DNA of 64,000 bases from positions 1-64,000 of the forward strand of contig DYJE01000011.1 of the NCBI GenBank assembly GCA_020723285.1, given 5' to 3'. This stretch comes from Desulforapulum autotrophicum. GTDB lineage: Bacteria; Desulfobacterota; Desulfobacteria; Desulfobacterales; Desulfolunaceae. Made by a program: the position numbers and the translations under genes. The notes beneath the pieces are model-generated. The model saw nothing but the letters and a program-made list of their open reading frames with translations. It searched no databases and was not told where the DNA came from. The first letter of the stretch is position 1; each line of letters opens with the position of its first letter. Of this stretch, positions 7,998-16,704 are shown piece by piece.

Positions 7998-8546
7998 CTA
8001 TTGAAATGATCTTGAAAAAAGATCTTCGATAGCTTTTTTCCCTTCATCGGAAAGATCCCTTGTGCCTGTTCCGCAAAAGGTGTCGTGACAGATTACAGGA
8101 AGGTCTTCTTTCCATTCGTTGCCGATCCAGCTGTACCATGTGTTGGTGGTCTGGTCAAACACACTGACCGGTCTGTTGAAAAATTTGGCGAGCTCAACGC
8201 CCCAGCCTGTACCACCTTTGACGGTCTTGTCTTCCTGAATCCAGCCCACTGCAAAGACCTGCAAGCCCTTGTTTACCATATGGAAAATGATCTGGAAGAC
8301 TTTTCGGATTTTATCTGTCTGAGCGTAGCGGCGTCCCATGCGTTTGGATACGATTTCCATGCTGATATCGCCCAGTTTGAGTTCCGTGTCGGAAAGGAGC
8401 AGAACATTCTTGTCGCGGTCCAGTTCGTGGCCCTGAAATGAAAGGGTTGTTTCATTGACGCCGTATTTTTCGGCATTTTCACCGAATGTTTTTTCAGCTC
8501 CTTTTAATCCGCCACTGAAGAAGCTGAAATCTGATGCTTTTTTCAT
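7998..8546 (-). CDS. SLOG/YpsA-like Rossmann protein of unknown role
   Basis: A 182-residue cytoplasmic protein. It carries FSGGLKGAEKTFGENAEKYG near the N-terminus, FAVGWI in the middle, then GGTGWGVELAK, VSVFDQ and CGTGTRDLSDEGKKAIEDL near the end. These glycine-rich turns match the layout of SLOG-superfamily (DprA/LOG/YpsA-like) Rossmann folds that bind nucleotides or their derivatives. In the first motif the usual acid after GG..G is partly kept as Ala-Glu. No enzymatic activity can be assigned. GGAGG five bases before the ATG sets the start. It is transcribed divergently from the sigma-54 activator and stands alone. Confidence 0.8.
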   Translation of the reverse strand: MKKASDFSFFSGGLKGAEKTFGENAEKYGVNETTLSFQGHELDRDKNVLLLSDTELKLGDISMEIVSKRMGRRYAQTDKIRKVFQIIFHMVNKGLQVFAVGWIQEDKTVKGGTGWGVELAKFFNRPVSVFDQTTNTWYSWIGNEWKEDLPVICHDTFCGTGTRDLSDEGKKAIEDLFSRSFQ

Positions 8547-8753
8547 AATACCTCCAAAAAAAATGTTTTAAAATTTTGAGAACGAGCGAAGGCTTTTATA
8601 TGAAACCGGAAGAATACGCAAACAAAAAAACGTTCGATGAAATAATAAATAAACACAATCAATCGAAATTTTAAATTGATTTGTTTGGCCATGGCTGTTA
8701 TCTTCAAAAAAAAATGATCAAATATCATCACCATAGCCTCTCAAAGTGCAAAC

Positions 8754-10319
8754 ATGACCATGACAACACGAGACAACACACTGAAACTGTTTAAATCCTT
8801 TTCGGACGAACTGGATCTGGAAAAGCTTCAGTTCAAATTCCTGAGCGCTCTTTTAGGTCTTCAGAACGTGGAAAGAGGTTCGATCTGGATCAAGGCGGAA
8901 GAAGGATATTACTGCGTGGAGGCTGTGGGACCCCAGAGCGAGGAGATCAAAGGGGTCACGGTGGCCAGGGATCAGCCGAGTCTCGTGGGCTGGGTCATTG
9001 AAAACGGCAAGATGGCCATTGCCGATCCGGAAAAGGACAACCGTCATTTCAAACAGATCGAAGAGAATCTCGAAGTCAAAAGCCGCCTGATTCTCACCTT
9101 TCCTCTTCTTCTTAAAGACAACAAAGTGTACGGGGCGGTTCAGCTTATCGACACCACCCCGGAAAAATACAGAATCAACCTTGATAAAAGCTATCTGGAA
9201 TACATCCAGGATCTGGTGGACACCGGGGCCAATGCTCTGGGTAACGCCATCGCCTTCACCCAGCAGAGAAATGAAGCCCAACTTCTGCGCCAGACCCTTC
9301 TTCGGACAGAAGGGGCCATCGTGGGGCATGAACCGTGCTTCATGCAGGCCATGGATCTGATCAAAAGTTACGCCAATTCCGATTTTCCTGTACTGATCAC
9401 AGGAGAAAGCGGAACGGGAAAAGAACTGATGGCCGACCGCATCCACAAACTCAGCAGTCGGCGGGATAAACCCTTTCTTGTTCAGAATTGCAGCACCATT
9501 CCGGAAACCCTTCTTGAAAGCGAGCTGTTCGGGTACAAGAAAGGCGCGTTTTCCGGGGCTTTAAAAGACAAGGTGGGGTTGTTTGAGGCTGCGGACGGAG
9601 GAACGGTTTTTCTGGATGAAATCGGTGACATGCCCATCAATCTCCAGGCCAGCATATTGCGGGTGGTCCAGAACAACGAAATCAAACCTCTGGGATCCAC
9701 CAGCGTGAAGAAAGTGGACATCCGGGTCGTTTCGGCGACGAACATCGACATCAAAAAAGCCATTGAAAAAGAGCAGTTCAGGGCTGATCTGTTTTACAGG
9801 CTTTCAGTTCTTCCGGTCCAGCTCCCTCCGCTAAGGGAGAGACGAAACGATATTCCTCTTCTTTTAAACCATTTCATCAAAGTGGAATCCCTCAAGCTGG
9901 AGGTTCCCTACAAGGCGTTCAGCGATCAGGCCATGCAGGTTCTTGTGAACCACAACTGGCCCGGGAACATCAGGGAACTTGAAAACCTTGTGAGATACCT
10001 CCTTGTTTCAACCAACGAAACCATCATCTCCGTGGACAAACTCCCGAAAAACTTCACCGAAGCAGCCTCGGCACCGGTGCCCCAGGTTCGGACAGCACCG
10101 CCTCTGAGGCTGGTCAGCGACTCCATGATGAATCTTTCAACACCTGTGGAGTCGGTGGATCCCTTTTTAAACATGACCTGGGAAGATGTGGAACGAAAGT
10201 ACGCCAACTACGTTCTGAGCAAAAACGGATGGAATGTCAGCAAAGCCTCGAAAACAGCTGGCGTGAACCGTTCGACCTTTGCATCAAGGCTGAGAAAGCT
10301 CAACATTACACGGGACTGA
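8754..10319 (+). CDS. GAF-domain sigma-54-dependent transcriptional activator
   Basis: A 521-residue enhancer-binding protein. It has a GAF sensor domain (about 15-165) and an AAA+ domain (about 185-415) with Walker A GESGTGKE and Walker B GGTVFLDEIGD, arginine-finger region FRADLFYRL and PLRERR. A C-terminal Fis-type helix-turn-helix (about 475-519, SKASKTAGVNRSTFASRL) would bind DNA. The sigma-54 contact loop reads GAFSGA rather than the usual GAFTGA, a conservative change. No receiver domain is present, so a small ligand bound by GAF is the likely signal. The start lacks a strong ribosome site; an in-frame ATG at 8760 is an alternative. It converges end to end on hldE. Confidence 0.92.
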   Translation: MTMTTRDNTLKLFKSFSDELDLEKLQFKFLSALLGLQNVERGSIWIKAEEGYYCVEAVGPQSEEIKGVTVARDQPSLVGWVIENGKMAIADPEKDNRHFKQIEENLEVKSRLILTFPLLLKDNKVYGAVQLIDTTPEKYRINLDKSYLEYIQDLVDTGANALGNAIAFTQQRNEAQLLRQTLLRTEGAIVGHEPCFMQAMDLIKSYANSDFPVLITGESGTGKELMADRIHKLSSRRDKPFLVQNCSTIPETLLESELFGYKKGAFSGALKDKVGLFEAADGGTVFLDEIGDMPINLQASILRVVQNNEIKPLGSTSVKKVDIRVVSATNIDIKKAIEKEQFRADLFYRLSVLPVQLPPLRERRNDIPLLLNHFIKVESLKLEVPYKAFSDQAMQVLVNHNWPGNIRELENLVRYLLVSTNETIISVDKLPKNFTEAASAPVPQVRTAPPLRLVSDSMMNLSTPVESVDPFLNMTWEDVERKYANYVLSKNGWNVSKASKTAGVNRSTFASRLRKLNITRD

Positions 10320-11789
10320 TCAGGATCGTTCGATGATCCTTTTTTCGATATTGGATGTGCTGTACCCTTCCACCAGAGGAATAAGGACGATTTTCCCCCC
10401 ATAGGATTCCACCAGGTCTTTTCCCACCACGTCTTCGGGTTTGTAGTCCGATCCCTTTACAAGAATATCAGGTTTCAGGGCCGTGAGAAGCTCAAGCGGA
10501 GTGTCTTCATGAAAAATCACCACAAGGTCCACGCAGGACAGGGCACTGAGCATGGCGGCCCGGTCAGACTGGGATAAGATGGGCCGTGTGGGGCCTTTGA
10601 GCCGGGTCACAGAATCGTCGCTGTTCAGACCCACCACAAGCCGTTTGCCAAGGGCTTTGGATTTTCGCAGAAGATCCACATGACCCGGATGAAGCAGATC
10701 AAAACATCCGTTGGTGAACACCACGGTTTCATCCTGGGATTTCCAGGCGTCTATACGGTTTTTGGCCGACTGAACCGCATCCAGTTTGGTTTCGTGGGTG
10801 AAAGATCCCTGCGGGTTCTGGAAACGGAGATTGATTCCAAGTTCAAGCTCGGTCATGGAAATGGGCTGGGTTCCCACTTTCCCCACCACAATGCCCGCTG
10901 CGAGATTAGCAAGGTCCGCAGCTTTGATGAAGGTGAGACCACCGGCGATACCGGCGGCAAGGGTGGCGATCACCGTATCTCCGGCACCTGAAACATCGTA
11001 AACTTCTCTGGCCTGGGTTGGAAGAAATTCCGGTGGTATATCGGAATCCACCACACACATGCCTTTGGGTCCCCGGGTCATCACCAGGCATTTGACGGCG
11101 TAACGTTTTTTTATGCGGGCCACGGTCTCGGCCAGAAGGTTTTCATCGTGGTCCACATCTGTTTCCGCGATGGTTTCAAGCTCAGACGTGTTGGGGGTGA
11201 TGCAGGTTGCACCTTTGTAACGCTCCCATTCTTTACCTTTGGGGTCCACCAGGGATGGGATTCTGAATTTTTTGCACAGGGCGATGACGTCCTGACAAAC
11301 CCCGGGAGTCTGAAGAATACCCTTGCCGTAATCGGAAAGGATGACGGCATCGGCATCCGGTATAAGGCTTTCGAAAATGGACAGCAGCTGTTTTTTCGAA
11401 TGATCGGAAAGAATGGCGGTATCTTCGCTGTCCAGCCTGAACAGCTGCTGCTTGCGGGCCATGATTCTGGTTTTTGTTGTGGTGGCGCGTTGCTTGTCCA
11501 CAAAAAAAGCCGTTTCGATCCGGCTTAAACGGCACAGGTGTTCAAGGCTTTCACCTTCTTCGTCATGGCCTCTGATTCCCACGGATACCACAGAACAGCC
11601 CAGTCCTGCCAGATTGGCCGCCACATTGCCCGCACCACCGATGGCTTCCGTTTTTCTATCCACTCTGACCACAGGAACCGGGGCTTCGGGAGAAATCCGG
11701 CTGACATTGCCCCAGATATAACGGTCGAGCATGACATCGCCGATGACGATGATCCGATGGCCTGTCAAGAGTTCGAGAACATTGGACAT
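10320..11789 (-). CDS. hldE: Bifunctional heptose-7-phosphate kinase / heptose-1-phosphate adenylyltransferase
   Basis: A 489-residue two-domain enzyme making ADP-heptose precursors for the LPS inner core. The PfkB-type kinase domain (about 1-315) phosphorylates D-glycero-D-manno-heptose 7-phosphate and has the motif GAGDTVIATLAAG. The nucleotidyltransferase domain (about 345-489) carries FTNGCFDLLHPGH with the HxGH-type signature. The length matches the usual fused enzyme. It lies 15 bases behind the gene for an unknown protein (11805-12770), so the two are probably co-transcribed. Its stop codon directly abuts the stop of the convergent activator gene (TGATCA, 10317-10322). Confidence 0.96.
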   Translation of the reverse strand: MSNVLELLTGHRIIVIGDVMLDRYIWGNVSRISPEAPVPVVRVDRKTEAIGGAGNVAANLAGLGCSVVSVGIRGHDEEGESLEHLCRLSRIETAFFVDKQRATTTKTRIMARKQQLFRLDSEDTAILSDHSKKQLLSIFESLIPDADAVILSDYGKGILQTPGVCQDVIALCKKFRIPSLVDPKGKEWERYKGATCITPNTSELETIAETDVDHDENLLAETVARIKKRYAVKCLVMTRGPKGMCVVDSDIPPEFLPTQAREVYDVSGAGDTVIATLAAGIAGGLTFIKAADLANLAAGIVVGKVGTQPISMTELELGINLRFQNPQGSFTHETKLDAVQSAKNRIDAWKSQDETVVFTNGCFDLLHPGHVDLLRKSKALGKRLVVGLNSDDSVTRLKGPTRPILSQSDRAAMLSALSCVDLVVIFHEDTPLELLTALKPDILVKGSDYKPEDVVGKDLVESYGGKIVLIPLVEGYSTSNIEKRIIERS

Positions 11790-11804
11790 GGAAGACTCCT
11801 TGTT

Positions 11805-12770
11805 TTAGAGGTTTAGGGTTTCGGCGGCCTCTTCTTCGTATATGGCGGCAGCGAACAGGGGGATCATGATTTCATGGTGACCGGTGATGGAAAATCCTTT
11901 TCCTCCGGATAACGTGGGGCGTTGAACCACATTGACACCGGGACGGTAGTGCTGGATCATGTCGAAATTGGCGGTGGTGAAATTCCGGACACAATGGCCC
12001 AGGTTCCGGGCAAGGGACAGCGCTTTTAAAAACACTTCGGGCATGACCACCGCGCTTCCCAGGTTGAGGACCACACCGCCGTCACCCAGGCGTGATACAG
12101 TGGAGGCGAAAATCCTGAAATCCCTCATGGATGCGCGTCCTATGGCGGCACCGTCGGCATCGGGATGCTGGTGGACGATATCGGTTCCGATGGCCACATG
12201 GAGGGTGTAAGGGATTTCCAGTTGATGACATCGGGCCAGGAGCGCTCTTCCGGTGAACGGCGCATTTTCCTCAATGAGCATGGCACCCGCCGCCTGGCCG
12301 AAACCTTCGTCACCTGACGCGGCCCTTAACGCAGCTCCGTTCACCAGGGACGCCGTGTCCCTGGCCATGCCGAAGGAGCCGTCTTCCAGCTGGCTTGCCA
12401 CATCTTCCGACGTATGCCCGAACCGGGCCAGTTCCGTATCATGGATACAGGCCGATCCGTTGGATGCGAAATGGGTGATGAACCCGTTTTCTGCAAGACC
12501 CGCGAGAACCGGACTGCATCCTGTTTTAATGACATGGCCGCCCAGCATGGCGATCACCGGTTTTTTAAGGTGCTTCGCCCGGACAACGGCACGGGCGGCC
12601 ATTTTGAGGTCTTCGGCTTTCAGAATCGCCGGAAGTGAATGAAAAAATTCATCCATTCGCATGCCCGCACGTATCGGACGTGCTTCAAGACCCGTGGTGA
12701 CTTTGGATGCACGGTCTTTGGCTGAATATGTCTTGACGGCGGTCACATCGATTTCTTCGTACCTGGGCAT
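11805..12770 (-). CDS. Conserved protein, possibly deoxyhypusine-synthase-like fold
   Basis: A 321-residue cytoplasmic protein upstream of hldE. Visible conserved-looking stretches are VIAMLGGHVIKTGCSPVL, FASNGSACIHDTELARFG, IGTDIVHQHPDADGAAIG and LNLGSAVVMPEVFLKAL. The order (a Gly-rich turn followed by a HD-containing segment) is reminiscent of deoxyhypusine synthase, an NAD-binding enzyme. However, bacteria have no eIF5A substrate, so the reaction must differ if the resemblance is real. It may instead be a sugar- or nucleotide-processing enzyme linked to heptose supply, judging only by its place in the operon. Identification is weak; the gene itself is secure. Confidence 0.8.
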   Translation of the reverse strand: MPRYEEIDVTAVKTYSAKDRASKVTTGLEARPIRAGMRMDEFFHSLPAILKAEDLKMAARAVVRAKHLKKPVIAMLGGHVIKTGCSPVLAGLAENGFITHFASNGSACIHDTELARFGHTSEDVASQLEDGSFGMARDTASLVNGAALRAASGDEGFGQAAGAMLIEENAPFTGRALLARCHQLEIPYTLHVAIGTDIVHQHPDADGAAIGRASMRDFRIFASTVSRLGDGGVVLNLGSAVVMPEVFLKALSLARNLGHCVRNFTTANFDMIQHYRPGVNVVQRPTLSGGKGFSITGHHEIMIPLFAAAIYEEEAAETLNL

Positions 12771-12876
12771 GCACGACGTCCTTTCTTTGATGACTGGGAA
12801 AAACCATTGATCATACAGCCCCTTTCTTTATGTGAAATTCATGAAAAACTGAAGGGGAAATTCAGGTTTCATGGGT

Positions 12877-13791
12877 TCATGACAGAAGGCGGATGATTTT
12901 TTCAACGGATTCAAGAGAGTCATGGTTTCCGAGATGGTTGTGAAAAATCGGCTCCGGTTCCTGGCCTATGGAACCGAAAACGCAAGCAAGGATGCGGTTC
13001 AGCATGGCGATCTCTTTTTCAGTCGTGTCCCTGGAAGCCGGAGGGATTCTGAAGCCCTGAAGCATCAGCGCCTCCATGGAATTTTTTTTCATCATGTCCT
13101 GGGATTCAATGATCTGTGCAAGGGTTTTTTTCTGGGTTCCTAAACGGGAAACCAGTGCGTCCCTGACAGTCATTCCTGAACCGGAGCCGTTCAGAACAGG
13201 CACTGCCAAATCCAGGTAAGTAAGGAATTCGTCGCCAAAACAATGGGCTTCGTTGATAAAACGGATCAAAAAATCTTCCGTATCATCATTTACAAAGCGA
13301 ATCCTTTCACGCCTCAGGCTGAGGCATACCCCGGTTTTCAGGTTCATGGATAGGTTATGATCCATGGCGTTCAGAAGGGAAGGGGGGATAAGGTAGTCCA
13401 AGTGAAGTTTTTGTATGTAACTGATTATTTTTTCAGTTGAAAGTTTGAATAAAACAGGTTCCTGCGATTCCGGCATCCCAAACGAGAGGTGTGAAACGGT
13501 CTTTGAAACGGCATCCGCCAGCAACCGTTGAAATTTATCTGAAATCATCTCGTTCCAGAGAAGGGGCTCCATGCGTTCCATGACATCCGCTGAAGGTGCG
13601 ACGGCAAGATCGAGGAACAGATCGAGATCGTCTTCACGCCCCTTGGATTTTAGATCTTCGAGATCCGAAGCGCAGTTCACCGAAAATGTGGAGGTGAGGA
13701 AATGGAGAAGCCCTGGTTCAGGGTCCATCTCCTGAGTCAGGGCGTTTGCAATGATATCTACCATGGGTTTCAGTTTTGACAGGTTCGTCAT
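12877..13791 (-). CDS. Unknown cytoplasmic protein
   Basis: A protein of 304 residues from the ATG at 13791, preferred because AGAGGA lies seven bases upstream. An in-frame ATG at 13812 would add seven residues but has a weak site. It is mostly helical and acidic, with no signal peptide, membrane helix or motif I recognise. The central part (about 115-220) carries IISYIQKLHLDYLIPPSLL and FLIRFINEAHCFGDEFLTYLD separated by basic residues. It lies about 100 bases upstream of the unknown-hldE pair on the same strand, with no clear terminator between, so loose co-transcription is possible. Confidence 0.7.
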   Translation of the reverse strand: MTNLSKLKPMVDIIANALTQEMDPEPGLLHFLTSTFSVNCASDLEDLKSKGREDDLDLFLDLAVAPSADVMERMEPLLWNEMISDKFQRLLADAVSKTVSHLSFGMPESQEPVLFKLSTEKIISYIQKLHLDYLIPPSLLNAMDHNLSMNLKTGVCLSLRRERIRFVNDDTEDFLIRFINEAHCFGDEFLTYLDLAVPVLNGSGSGMTVRDALVSRLGTQKKTLAQIIESQDMMKKNSMEALMLQGFRIPPASRDTTEKEIAMLNRILACVFGSIGQEPEPIFHNHLGNHDSLESVEKIIRLLS

Positions 13792-13851
13792 GGCGATCCT
13801 CTGATCAGACATAAAAAGTTCATGATTTTGAAAGGATCACCGTATCAGCTT

Positions 13852-14178
13852 TTAACCTTTGAGCATAGACAGTTTCAAGGTGGTGTGGGTCTTGTCTTTC
13901 CAGGGCCAGATCATGGCGATGATTTTGCATTCTTCGAATTCTTTGTAATAAAGAGTCTGTCCCACACGGATTCCGCCGAAATTCCGCGTGATCACCGAAA
14001 GATTTTCGTCGGGTTTTTTCCATTTGGATTTCATGGGGGGGCCAAGAATTCCAGTCAGTGCGCGATCCCATTTTTTCAAGTCCTTGTTGAAAAAAACCAG
14101 TTCGCTGTAGGTGTCGGTCCGTTTCCGTTGCTTCGACACGGTGAGTTCGTTAAGCTTTTTTTCGATCCGATCCAGCAT
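13852..14178 (-). CDS. Small unknown cytoplasmic protein
   Basis: A 108-residue basic protein that I do not recognise. The start at 14178 is chosen because AAAGGAGG lies five bases upstream; the longer reading frame to 14235 has no ribosome site. Residues 1-25 look like a charged helix (MLDRIEKKLNELTVSKQ), followed by a likely beta-rich part with aromatic residues (LYYKEFEECKIIAMIWPWKD). It lies 60 bases upstream of the unknown gene at 12877-13791, in the same direction. Confidence 0.7.
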   Translation of the reverse strand: MLDRIEKKLNELTVSKQRKRTDTYSELVFFNKDLKKWDRALTGILGPPMKSKWKKPDENLSVITRNFGGIRVGQTLYYKEFEECKIIAMIWPWKDKTHTTLKLSMLKG

Positions 14179-14433
14179 GAGTCCTCCTTTGGCCATGGGT
14201 TTCATACAAACTGCTGATGGATAGCCGGGGTTCATCCATATTTTTTTAAAAAACGTGGTTCAATGCAAAGGCTGAGAATAGGGTGTCCGGTCAGGAGAGA
14301 GGATCGCCATCGACAGAAGGGGTGGGCGATCACATGATATTGAGAACAAAGCCAGTGTTTAAAAACTTTTGGTTATTCTAACACAAGGGCAAAGATATGA
14401 TCAAGACACATAACATAGTGAACGGAATCATTT

Positions 14434-15279
14434 TTATTCCAGGGCGAAGATTTTTTCCGAACTTGATTTCATGAGGCCCTTCTGTCGGGCGAGTTCGAAA
14501 AAATGCCGGACAGCTTTTTCTCCATCATCGTCGAGACGCAGGGTGAAATCGTTGACATAGAGATCGATGTGCTTGCAGATGACGTCGTCGTCAAGTTCTT
14601 TGGCGTGTTCCCTGATGTAGGCTTTGGACGCATCAGGATGCGTAAAGCCGTATCTTACGCTTTTTTCGATGGTTTTTTCGATCACGGCCATCGTGTCACG
14701 GGGAAGATCTCTGCGCACGGCTATTCCACCCAGGGGGATGGGGAGCCCTGTTTCATCTTCCCACCACTGCCCCAGATCCGCCACCAGATCAAGTCCGTAA
14801 GACCCGAAGGTGAAACGGCCTTCATGAATGATCACGCCGAAGTCGTAGTCTCCTTTTGAAACAGCAGGCATGATCTGATCAAAAACCATGGGAACGCTGC
14901 GGGGTTGAGTGCCGAGAAAAAGACCCAGAAGGAGGCTGGCTGTGGTCTGAAGGCCTGGAACAGCGATGGCGGATGAATGTATCTTTTTTAAGTCGGTACC
15001 TTTTCTGGCCACGATCAGCGGACCGCAGCCCCTTCCGAGAGCCGCACCGCTTTTCAGAAGGGCGTAGCTGTTCTGAAGATTTCCGATGGCTGCGAATGAA
15101 AGCTTGGAGATCTGATAAAAACCATCGACCGCTTTTCGGTTGAGGCTTTCAACATCGTCAAGAAATACTGTGTAGTCAAGGCCTTCACGGGGAACAAGGC
15201 CGTGGACCATGGCATGAAACAGGAACGTATCGTTGGGGCATGTGGAATAAGCAAGGGTCAGTGGGGTCTGATTCATCAT
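14434..15279 (-). CDS. mqnD: 1,4-dihydroxy-6-naphthoate synthase (menaquinone, futalosine pathway)
   Basis: A 281-residue enzyme of the futalosine route to menaquinone, converting cyclic dehypoxanthinylfutalosine to 1,4-dihydroxy-6-naphthoate. The family opening LAYSTCPNDTFLFHAM is present at the N-terminus, followed by the solute-binding-protein-like fold (SALGAAGRGCGPL-like region, FGVIIHEGRFTF, and the WWEDETGLPIPLGGIAV segment). The start at 15279 sits five bases after the mqnB stop, with AGGA inside the mqnB end as ribosome site; the frame extends further upstream but those residues belong to mqnB DNA. It is the last gene of the PASTA-rpe-aroQ-tetR-mqnB-mqnD run. Confidence 0.94.
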   Translation of the reverse strand: MMNQTPLTLAYSTCPNDTFLFHAMVHGLVPREGLDYTVFLDDVESLNRKAVDGFYQISKLSFAAIGNLQNSYALLKSGAALGRGCGPLIVARKGTDLKKIHSSAIAVPGLQTTASLLLGLFLGTQPRSVPMVFDQIMPAVSKGDYDFGVIIHEGRFTFGSYGLDLVADLGQWWEDETGLPIPLGGIAVRRDLPRDTMAVIEKTIEKSVRYGFTHPDASKAYIREHAKELDDDVICKHIDLYVNDFTLRLDDDGEKAVRHFFELARQKGLMKSSSEKIFALE

Positions 15280-15283
15280 GATG

Positions 15284-16048
15284 TCAATCCTGTATGCTGA
15301 GATGTTCGATGATACACAGCGCAGCCATGGCACTGTTCCTGAACGCCAGGGGAAGGTTCCATTCGTCTTTGTTCCGCTTTCCCACACGGTTGCTGGCTGC
15401 ACGGACTTGGAGAAATGGAATGCCGGCGTGAGCCGCAACCTGGGCCGATGCCGCGCCTTCCATGGATTCCATCAGGGGAGAGAAGGCCGAATAAAGTCTT
15501 GCAGCGCGTTCATCCGTCGCGGTGATGGTGGAGACGGTGATGAACGGACCTTTGAGAATGCTGAAAGTCCCACCTTGAATGTTTTCGGTCAGCACGGACT
15601 GTGCCATGGCGACAAGACCGCCGTTGAGATTGAACGTGTTCGGGGAAGGGCCATGTTCGGCGTCTATCAGTTGAAATGGAAGCGGAATAGTGATGACATC
15701 CAGAGGCTCCGGTGGCTCGATGCCCATATGGACGTCGGTTTCGCTTTCGGCGATTCCCACGTCACCGATTTTTCCGGCTGATTGGGCGAAGATACCGGCG
15801 CAACCGCATTGAAGGATCAGGCCGGGTCGGACATGCTCCAGTGCCGCTCCCAGAGCATGGGCCGTGTTGACCGTTCCAGGTCCTGTCGTTAAAATGAATG
15901 CTTCCTTATTGAACAAGCGACCGTGAAAACCGGGGCGTTTGCCCGGATTCCAGGTTTTCTTCCGTTCCATGAAACCTGCAATCGGTTCGCTCTCGCCGGT
16001 CACGGCTGAAATCACAAGAACCGGGCCTTTGATGTTCTGTTCAATCAT
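15284..16048 (-). CDS. mqnB: Futalosine hydrolase
   Basis: A 254-residue nucleoside hydrolase of the purine nucleoside phosphorylase / MTA nucleosidase fold. It would release hypoxanthine from futalosine in menaquinone synthesis. Visible family features are the Gly-rich TTGPGTVNTAHALG (about 55-68), LQCGCAGIF, and the ESMEGAASAQVA segment with the purine-ribose-binding Glu residues. The adjacent mqnD supports the assignment over MTA/SAH nucleosidase. Its start overlaps the tetR stop by eight bases, indicating translational coupling. Confidence 0.93.
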   Translation of the reverse strand: MIEQNIKGPVLVISAVTGESEPIAGFMERKKTWNPGKRPGFHGRLFNKEAFILTTGPGTVNTAHALGAALEHVRPGLILQCGCAGIFAQSAGKIGDVGIAESETDVHMGIEPPEPLDVITIPLPFQLIDAEHGPSPNTFNLNGGLVAMAQSVLTENIQGGTFSILKGPFITVSTITATDERAARLYSAFSPLMESMEGAASAQVAAHAGIPFLQVRAASNRVGKRNKDEWNLPLAFRNSAMAALCIIEHLSIQD

Positions 16049-16694
16049 GAACGAATCCTTTGCAGAGTATCAGCACGGTTTGTCTGATGTATTCAGAGAC
16101 GGCTGCTTTGTCCGCGCTGCAAATACCCGTGACCGATCCGGCTCGTCTTTCCGATCTGGCAAGAAGAAAACGATCCATGACCGCATCGATGATAAAACCC
16201 GCTTTGTCCAGATCGATGTTTTGTTTCAATTCACCCCGTGACCTTGCCGTATCGAGAAGCGAGATGATGAATTCAATGCTTTGTCGCCGTATGACAGAAA
16301 GAAGATCACTCCGCAGTGGCATGGATTCATCATGGAGAAACGTCACGTAAAGTCTGTAAACACTGGGATGTTCTTCAATGAATCTGACACCGGCTTCAAG
16401 TGTTTTTTCAAGCCTGACCTGAACGGGCTGATCTTCTGTTTGTGATCTCACGTTTTTCAGGTACTGCTTCACCTTGTCCATGGAATCGGAAAAAACGTAC
16501 AGAAACAGGTTCTCTTTATCCTCAAAGTAACGGTAAATGGACCCCTTGGCGATTCCTATCTCCCTGACCATGGCATTGATGCTGGCTCCATGGTAGCCCT
16601 TTTCACTGAATTCCCTGATGGCGGAGCTGGTTATTTTCTCCTGTTTGGACAGGGGAAGGTTGGTGAAGGTTTTTAAAGGGCTTGAGGCATTCAT
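16041..16694 (-). CDS. TetR-family transcriptional regulator
   Basis: A 217-residue TetR-type repressor. The N-terminal helix-turn-helix domain (about 17-65) shows AIREFSEKGYHGASINAMV and GIAKGSIYRYFEDKENLF, the family's classic recognition helix. The C-terminal domain is helical and would bind an effector. It is embedded between aroQ (10 bases upstream) and mqnB (8-base overlap), so it is transcribed with menaquinone genes and may control this operon or fatty-acid-type genes elsewhere. The effector cannot be told. Confidence 0.93.
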   Translation of the reverse strand: MNASSPLKTFTNLPLSKQEKITSSAIREFSEKGYHGASINAMVREIGIAKGSIYRYFEDKENLFLYVFSDSMDKVKQYLKNVRSQTEDQPVQVRLEKTLEAGVRFIEEHPSVYRLYVTFLHDESMPLRSDLLSVIRRQSIEFIISLLDTARSRGELKQNIDLDKAGFIIDAVMDRFLLARSERRAGSVTGICSADKAAVSEYIRQTVLILCKGFVHD

Positions 16695-16704
16695 GAATCT
16701 TTTA

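Noticed and set aside
8853-9446. 197-residue reading frame opposite the sigma-54 activator gene
   Set aside because: Antisense to a gene with unmistakable AAA+ motifs, no ribosome site and no recognisable domain.
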